From: Heterodera schachtii
Taxonomy: Eukaryota > Nematoda > Chromadorea > Rhabditida > Heteroderidae
Assembly: GCA_023374025.1 (NCBI GenBank)
Contig: SIJG01000010.1
Span: 1-64,000 of the forward strand
Reading direction: 5' to 3'
DNA length: 64,000 bases
The stretch's first letter is position 1, and every line of letters begins with the position of its first letter. Of this stretch, positions 59,301 to 64,000 are shown piece by piece. Below the pieces are notes generated by a model, which saw only the letters and a program-made list of their open reading frames with translations, ran no database searches and was not told the origin of the DNA. A program made the position numbers and the translations under genes.

Positions 59301-59770
59301 AAAACTATGAGAAATCATATTTTGTCGATAGGAAAACCATGAGTATACAAAAAGAAAATTCAAAATATTTTATATTTCTGTAGAGGGATTGAACCAGGGG
59401 AAGAAAGAAAACAAAAGTCAAGGGGACTAGCCACTAGGCCATTTGCACAATTGGATGTGACACTCTTAAAGAATATTTTTAATCATTTTTTTAAATTTTT
59501 TCCTTTGACTTAAACAAAGTGCTGGGAATAAAGGGAAAAGACAAGAAATATATTTGTTCATATATTTTTGAACAAGAAAAAGATTTATCAAAAAATGGTG
59601 AGGAAGGAGATTGTGTGAATTATTCAGAAATTGATGAAGAGAAAAAAATGATGATGAAACAAAATGCCAAGGTTGGAAGGAAAAACCGTAAGGAAATGAA
59701 AAAGAAAGGCAGTCATAGGGAGAGTGATGAAGAGAGTGAAATACAGGATGAAGAGAGTGATGAAGAGTGA
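56383..59770 (+). CDS. Small secreted modular protein, gene B (three exons)
   Basis: Exons 56383-56605, 57423-57692 and 59520-59770 give 247 aa; both introns are phase 1. Exon 1: signal peptide (MLLTIFGLVFIIIS...EA) plus module A (FEITADC...IPINAKTHQLLTICL). Exon 2 (exactly 90 codons): module B (KKQICTYTLE...IVCDHYSEF) plus a second module A (IKITAYC...PKPINAKAMEHYKVCL). Exon 3: module B (KKYICSYIFE...DCVNYSEIDEE) plus a Lys/Glu/Asp tail ending DEESDEE. Compared with gene A it has one extra B-A exon. The large introns (817 and 1,827 bp, against about 45 bp in the Helitron genes) are full of repeats. No known domain; extracellular location predicted; effector role inferred. Confidence 0.65.
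56625..56750. repeat. Single-arm remnant of the foldback family
   Basis: In intron 1 of gene B, TAACTTTTTTCTTTGTCG and CTTGGTATCATATTCG match the inner arm of the element at 23.6 kb (there TAACTTTTTTCTTTGTCA, TTGGTATCATTTG). No inverted partner is found nearby, so this is a truncated copy. Confidence 0.4.
58131..58295. repeat. Two GATA-loop hairpins in inverted orientation
   Basis: CGGCGGCGCC-TATC-GGAACCGCCGG (58131-58155) and CGGCGGCGCC-TGTC-AGCACCGTCGG (58271-58295), with TCTGTTAACAAATTGCATT between them. They are reverse-strand relatives of the copies at 6.9-7.25, 55.4 and 59.15 kb and lie in intron 2 of gene B. Confidence 0.6.
58744..58866. repeat. CCGGGA minisatellite
   Basis: About 120 bp of GGGACCGGGA-type words (CCGGGACCGGGACTTGCC and similar), sharply GC-rich within AT-rich intron sequence. 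By analogy with the CCTGGA and CGGCCC termini elsewhere it may be the terminal repeat of another foldback copy, but no inverted core is seen beside it. Confidence 0.55.
59148..59173. repeat. GC-rich GATA-loop hairpin, intron copy
   Basis: CCGGCGGTGCC-GATA-GGCGCCGCCGG, followed by TTTGTTAACAGATTATC. Plus-strand orientation, unlike the pair at 58.1-58.3 kb. Confidence 0.6.
59385..59455 (-). repeat. tRNA-like repeat remnant
   Basis: On the minus strand an A-box-like TGGCCTAGTGGCTAG is followed at tRNA-like distance by a B-box-like GGTTCAATCCC. The flanking stems (acceptor and T stem) do not pair, so this is a tRNA-derived repeat or dead tRNA and not a working gene. It sits just upstream of gene B exon 3. 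Confidence 0.4.
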
Positions 59771-60205
59771 TGGAGAGAGTGAAGGACAGGATGAAGAGAA
59801 GAGGTGAAGGAAGGAAGGGAAGAAGAACGACAAAAGGAGAAGAGTTGAGAAGAAGGAAGAGAGAGTGGGAGAAAGGAGTAGGAAGAAAACGAAGAGGAGT
59901 GGAGAGATGAAGAGAAAGAAGAAGAGAAGAGTGAGGAAGAGAAAGAAGAGGAGAGAAGAGAGAAAAGAGAAAGAAAGGGTAAGGAAAGGAGAGAAAGGAA
60001 AGAGAGGAGACGGTTTGAAAACAAGGATGAGAAAGAAAAGTAGGAAGAGAAGGAGGCGAGGAGAGAGAGAGAGAAAGGAAGGGAAATGAAAATGAGAGGG
60101 AAGACAAGAAGGAAGAGAGAGCAAGAGCAAGGAGCAGAAGAGAAAGAAGAGGAAGAGAGGAAGGGAAAGGAGCACAGGAAGAGGAGAAAGAGGGAAGGAT
60201 GGGGG
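59771..60205. repeat. Purine-rich tract following gene B
   Basis: Directly after the gene B stop: GA-rich, irregular repeats of AGTGATGAAGAGAGTG, then GAGAAAGAAGAGGAG. Minus-strand frames up to 213 aa are Ser/Leu/Phe-only artefacts. Positionally equivalent to the tract after gene A. Confidence 0.65.
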
Positions 60206-60639
60206 ATTGACAAAAAGACTAATTCATCATTTCGGTTCTGTATCTTTTCAACATTATCTTTTAAGCAGTCCCATTTTTTAAAAACAAATTGTTTTTTATT
60301 CTTCCCACTAAAAACAAAAATTCAAAAAAAGGATTTTCCGCGATCTAAAAGAATGCCAAGAAGAAAATTTAAAAACTTTTTTTTTGACAAATTCTAAATA
60401 TGAAAATTGTCCTCCCCCTTGGGGGCTGCTTTTAAGAGTTTTGTCATCATTTTCCACGGGTTTCTCTGTCACTATTTGCTTAGGTTTTCCACTTTTTAGA
60501 TTCTGTCATTTAGTGTGATTTCCATTTCGAAGAAGTAAAAACATTTGGTAAAGAAAATGAAACTTTACAGACTTAAAATTCAAATCAATTTTCATTTTTT
60601 CAAATCCCATTTTTTGGCTATTTTTTCTTACCATTTTAA

Positions 60640-60905
60640 ATGCGATCATCATCCGCTGATCAGCTGATCTGGAAAAGATAAAGCTACTTCGATTCGCGAT
60701 CCGACGACCATCCGTGTGTCGTTCATTCTATTCCGTCACATTTCGGCGCTGCCCTCATAGTTAAGGATCGTATTTCTGCTGTTGTTCACGAATGCATATA
60801 TCAGAATCGGATGTTTAGACAATGGATAACATTGATCCAAGGACCGAAAAATCCGTGGATCGAAATCCGTATGCACAAAGAGCGGATCTATGGTAACCCG
60901 TAAAT
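60640..60905. repeat. GATC-rich conserved block, copy 2
   Basis: GCTGATCAGCTGATCTGG, GCGATCCGACGACCATCC, AGTTAAGGATCG, CATTGATCCAAGG and GAGCGGATCT in the same order as in copies 1 and 3, with more divergence. Confidence 0.6.
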
Positions 60906-61509
60906 GGGGGGGGGGATGATAAAAAGACTAATTTATCTTTTCTGTTTTGTTTATAATTTTTAACATTATCTTTTAAGCAGGCCTATTTAATTTTGCTCAT
61001 AAATGACACCATTTTTTATAAATTTTCGGACTAGAAAATAGCAGCGGAGTCGAATAAAGAGAAGAATGCAATGTAGTCGCGTGCGGGGCATTTTTAGAAA
61101 CTTTTGTAAAAATTTACATACAAAAATTGTTTGGGATAAATTTTTGTAATTTTTATGGCTATGTTTTTATGTTTATAATTTTTATTTTTTTTTGAAAAAA
61201 TGGAAAAAAAAATGTTTAATAATAATCATAATTTGGTTTTTTGTACATTTTGCTTACATATTTCAGGATTTTCTTTTACATATTTATGTACATATTCTTT
61301 TTGTACATATTTATGCGATATTACATTGGTGCGGGCATATTCATAAAAATGTGCATTCCTATGCTATCTGTATTCACAAAATATTCACATATGGGAATGC
61401 ATATGCATTATTCATGCGGCCAAAATAAAATACAAAGCATAGATCAGGGTAATACCTTGATTGATAAATATACACATTTGTGAAGGCATATTCATAAAAA
61501 TATGCTTTA

Positions 61510-61690
61510 ATCATGTAAAAAGATTCTTAATGAAGAGGAAACGGAGTTGAACAAAGGGAAGAATGCCAAATTTGAAGGAAAAATTGTAAGGGATTGATGA
61601 AGAAAGGTGCGGCACAAAGAGTGATAGAGAAGACGAAAGACTGGGTGAACAAAAGAAGGGAATGAAGAGAAGGAGAAAGATAAGTGGAGG
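61510..61690 (+). pseudogene. Relic of a secreted-protein last exon (copy C)
   Basis: GAAGAGGAAACGGAGTTGAA, AAAGGGAAGAATGCCAAA, GGTGCGGCACAAAGAG and AGACTGGGTGAAC match the 3' part of gene A exon 2 and its downstream sequence (52640-52780). The module B start, signal peptide exon and promoter are absent, and a TGA breaks the frame near 61596. It leads straight into the 30-bp tandem repeat. Confidence 0.5.
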
Positions 61691-62875
61691 ATGATTGAGA
61701 AGAAGGAAGAGAAGAGGAGAGAGAAAGAGAAGAGGGAAGAGAAGATGAGAGAGAAAGAGAAGAAGGAAGAGAAGATGAGAGAAAAAGAGAAGAAGGAAGA
61801 GAAAATGAGAGAGAAAGAGAAGAAGGAAGAGAAAATGAGAGAAAAAGAGAAGAAGGAAGAGAAAATGAGAGAGAAAGAGAAGAAGGAAGAGAAGATCAGA
61901 GAGAAAGAGAAGAAGGAAGAGAAGAGGAGAGAGAAAGAGAAGAGGGAAGAGAAGATGAGAGAGAAAGAGAAGAAGGAAGAGAAGATGAGAGAAAAAGAGA
62001 AGAAGGAAGAGAAAATGAGAGAGAAAGAGAAGAAGGAAGAGAAAATGAGAGAAAAAGAGAAGAAGGAAGAGAAAATGAGAGAGAAAGAGAAGAAGGAAGA
62101 GAAGATCAGAGAGAAAGAGAAGAAGGAAGAGAAAATGAGAGAGAAAGAGAAGAAGGAAGAGAAAATGAGAGAGAAAGAGAAGAAGGAATGAAGATGAGAG
62201 AAAAAGAGAAGAAGGAAGAGAAGATGAGAGAGAAAGAGAAGAAGGAAGAGAAAATGAGAGAAAAAGAGAAGAAGGAAGAGAAAATGAGAGAGAAAGAGAA
62301 GAAGGAAGAGAAGATGAGAGAAAAAGAGAAGAAGGAAGAGAAAATGAGAGAAAAAGAGAAGAAGGAAGAGAAGATGAGAGAGAAAGAGAAGGAAGAGAAA
62401 ATGAGAGAGAAAGAGAAGAAGGAAGAGAAAATGAGAGAAAAAGAGAAGAAGGAAGAGAAAATGAGAGAGAAAGATAAGAAGGAAGAGAAGATGAGAGAAA
62501 AAGAGAAGAAGGAAGAGAAAATGAGAGAAAAAGAGAAGAAGGAAGAGAAAATGAGAGAGAAAGAGAAGAAGGAAGAGAAGGTGAGAGAAAAAGAGAAGAA
62601 GGAAGAGAAAATGAGAGAAAAAGAGAAGAAGGAAGAGAAGATGAGAGAGAAAGAGAAGAAGGAAGAGAAGATGAGAGAAAAAGAGAAGAAGGAAGAGAAA
62701 ATGAGAGAGAAAGAGAAGAAGGAAGAGAAGATGAGAGAGAAAGAGAAGGAGGAAGAGAAAATGAGAGAAAAAGAGAAGAAGGAAGAGAAGATGAGAGAGA
62801 AAGAGAAGAAGGAAGAGAAAATGAGAGAAAAAGAGAAGAAGGAAGAGAAGAGGAGAGAGAAAGAGAAAGGAGCTA
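61690..62875 (+). repeat. 30-bp purine tandem repeat encoding (KMREKEKKEE)n
   Basis: About 38 units of a 30-bp purine-only repeat reading KMREKEKKEE in two linked frames (61691-62191 and 62188-63093, offset by a 1-base deletion plus stop at about 62190). Single-base A/G variants between units occur in patterned blocks, showing segmental duplication of several units at a time. The mirror Phe/Leu/Ser frames on the minus strand (471 and 284 aa) are artefacts. Whether any of it is translated as a tail of the family is unknown. Confidence 0.85.
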
Positions 62876-63309
62876 GAAGAAAAAGAAGAGCAGAGAGAAG
62901 GGAAAGGAAGGGAAAGGAGCACAGGAAGAGGAGAATGAGGGAAGGATGGGGGAATGACAAAAAGACTAATTCATCTTTTATGTTTTGTAACTTTTCAGCA
63001 TTATCTTTAAAGCCTTTTCAAAAAAGACTTAGGTACTCAGTTGTACGTTTTTTCACCAAGTCGCGCTCCGGTACAACTCTAATTTTTACCTAAATTACGA
63101 ACAATTTAATGAGAATTTTCAGACTAAATTTGTTTCTTGTCATTTTAAGCAAAAATTGAAGAAATAAAGGGAAAAAGGATGTTAGGCATAATAAATTGAG
63201 GACAAATTTTGGAAATAAGAACAAATGTGATCTAAGAATAGAAGGCAAATTTGTTGAAATTCTGGCGATTATGAAAATAAATTATCCATTTTCCTGTTAT
63301 TTTTTTTCG

Positions 63310-63590
63310 GGATAGTTTGCTGTGTCTGTTCACGATCCCCTAGGGTTTATTTATGATTATCATCCGCCGATTAGCTGATCGCTGATCTGGAAAGATAATG
63401 GTCCTCCATCCGATGATCAACCGCGCGCCGCTCAATTCATTCTATCCCATTCACTGGTGCCCCTATGGTTAAGGATCGCGTTTCTGCTCCAGTAGCCGTA
63501 TGAATAAATCAGAGTCGGATCCTCGAATCATAAATCCATGGACCATTGATCCGAGCACCTAAAACCTGGTGTGGATTAAAAATATTTTGT
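63310..63590. repeat. GATC-rich conserved block, copy 3
   Basis: Close to copy 1 over its full length (TGTTCACGATCCCC, GATGATCAACCGCGCG, GTTAAGGATCGCG, AATCAGAGTCGGATCCTCG), with the leader at 63097-63290. Confidence 0.65.
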
Positions 63591-63627
63591 TTTTCGGAAA
63601 ATAGCGGCTCAATTCTCATCGTCGCAA

Positions 63628-63816
63628 ATGCTCTTCACCATTTTTCGGCCATCTTCATCATAGAGACTTTGCTATTCTCGAGTGTTGAAGCGCACACATT
63701 CCAAATAACAGCTTTTTGTAATCCCACATAAGAAACGTCAACATTTGCTATGCCGGAACCAAACAATGCCAAAGCACGTCTTGGTATTTGCAGGTTGTTC
63801 AATTACAAATCTATAG
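63628..63816 (+). pseudogene. Broken first exon of a secreted-protein gene (copy D)
   Basis: ATGCTCTTCACC begins like gene B exon 1, but small indels at about 63640-63660 destroy the signal-peptide frame. After a frame change it reads ETLLFSSVEAHTFQITAFC, then a TAA at 63729, then FAMPEPNNAKA and LGIC. It ends at the family's usual donor (CTATAG/GTGAAA). The upstream promoter cassette is missing; a GATC-rich block lies there instead. Confidence 0.7.
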
Positions 63817-63978
63817 GTGAAAAAAGAAATTAAAAATGAAAAAGAAAAAACAAAACAACGATGCTAATTTGTTTCTTAAAATTGACATTCCACTCAATTT
63901 CGAATAATGCAAGAAATAATCATTTGAAATAAGAAACAATTTTTGAAAAATTTTACGAATTGAAAAGATTAAATTTTA

Positions 63979-64000
63979 GGTGTGCGTGCGCTGCCATCAT
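63979..64000 (+). repeat. Start of a further promoter-type cassette (cut by window edge)
   Basis: GGTGTGCGTGCGCTGCCATC at the last bases matches the middle of the cassettes at 51.7 and 56.2 kb, so another family unit probably begins beyond the window. Confidence 0.5.

Noticed and set aside
59385..59455. A tRNA gene on the minus strand
   Set aside because: Box A and box B words are present, but the acceptor and T stems do not pair; kept only as a tRNA-like remnant.
61507..62960. Open frames of 471 and 284 aa on the minus strand (Phe/Leu/Ser only)
   Set aside because: They are the complement of a purine-only tandem repeat; no amino-acid diversity, no splice sites, no start context.

Overview
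This is eukaryotic, AT-rich DNA with very short introns (mostly 38-54 bp), compact multi-exon genes and abundant small transposons. A nematode is the best guess, and the small secreted, cysteine-bearing gene family at the right end would fit a plant-parasitic tylenchid such as a root-knot nematode. That taxonomic guess is inference; no rRNA or mitochondrial marker is present. There are no bacterial-type operons, CRISPR arrays or convincing tRNA/rRNA genes.

Layout. (1) 1-12.1 kb is ordinary gene-poor euchromatin: the 3' part of an unrecognised gene (minus strand), a two-exon basic/coiled protein gene (minus, 2.7-3.4 kb), old tandem duplications, a nested pair of transposons with 8-bp target duplications (6.24-7.98 kb), a penta-EF-hand calcium-binding gene related to ALG-2/PDCD6 (8.36-9.26 kb) and an uncharacterised GC-richer ORF (10.4-11.1 kb). 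(2) 12.1-12.66 kb holds three tandem tRNA-derived (SINE-like) units. (3) 12.66-49.08 kb is one huge mosaic satellite array. It is split by a complete 11,161-bp Helitron (15,056-26,216) whose two ends can be placed to the nucleotide, because uninterrupted copies of the target satellite occur elsewhere in the array. (4) 49.1-64 kb is a tandemly duplicated neighbourhood of a small secreted-protein gene family, interleaved with foldback elements, GC-rich hairpins, purine-rich repeats and repeated promoter cassettes.

The Helitron carries two genes on the minus strand. The first encodes a Rep-helicase of about 1,855 aa in 22 exons. All 21 introns can be placed and the joined length is a multiple of three. 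The HUH motif, the two-tyrosine motif and the helicase Walker A, Walker B and C-terminal motifs are all present, so the element looks intact. The second gene (about 287 aa, two exons) encodes a coiled-coil protein. About 40 G-run motifs, 20 of them exact copies of the 9-mer GTGGGGACG, are spread over nearly every exon of both genes, in all three reading frames, always with the Gs on the mRNA strand and never in an intron. I know of no described explanation; this is the most unusual signal in the window.

The second system is the modular secreted-protein family. Gene A (51.9-52.7 kb), gene B (56.4-59.8 kb), a tail-only relic (61.5-62.9 kb) and a broken first exon (63.6-63.8 kb) share a signal peptide, a module A (ITAxC...P.NAKA...C) and a module B (C.YTLE...C.NYS). 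Every intron falls between A and B in phase 1, so internal B-A exons can be added or lost without breaking the frame. The promoter-proximal sequence is itself repeated five to six times, and the acidic/basic tail has expanded into purine-rich tandem repeats.
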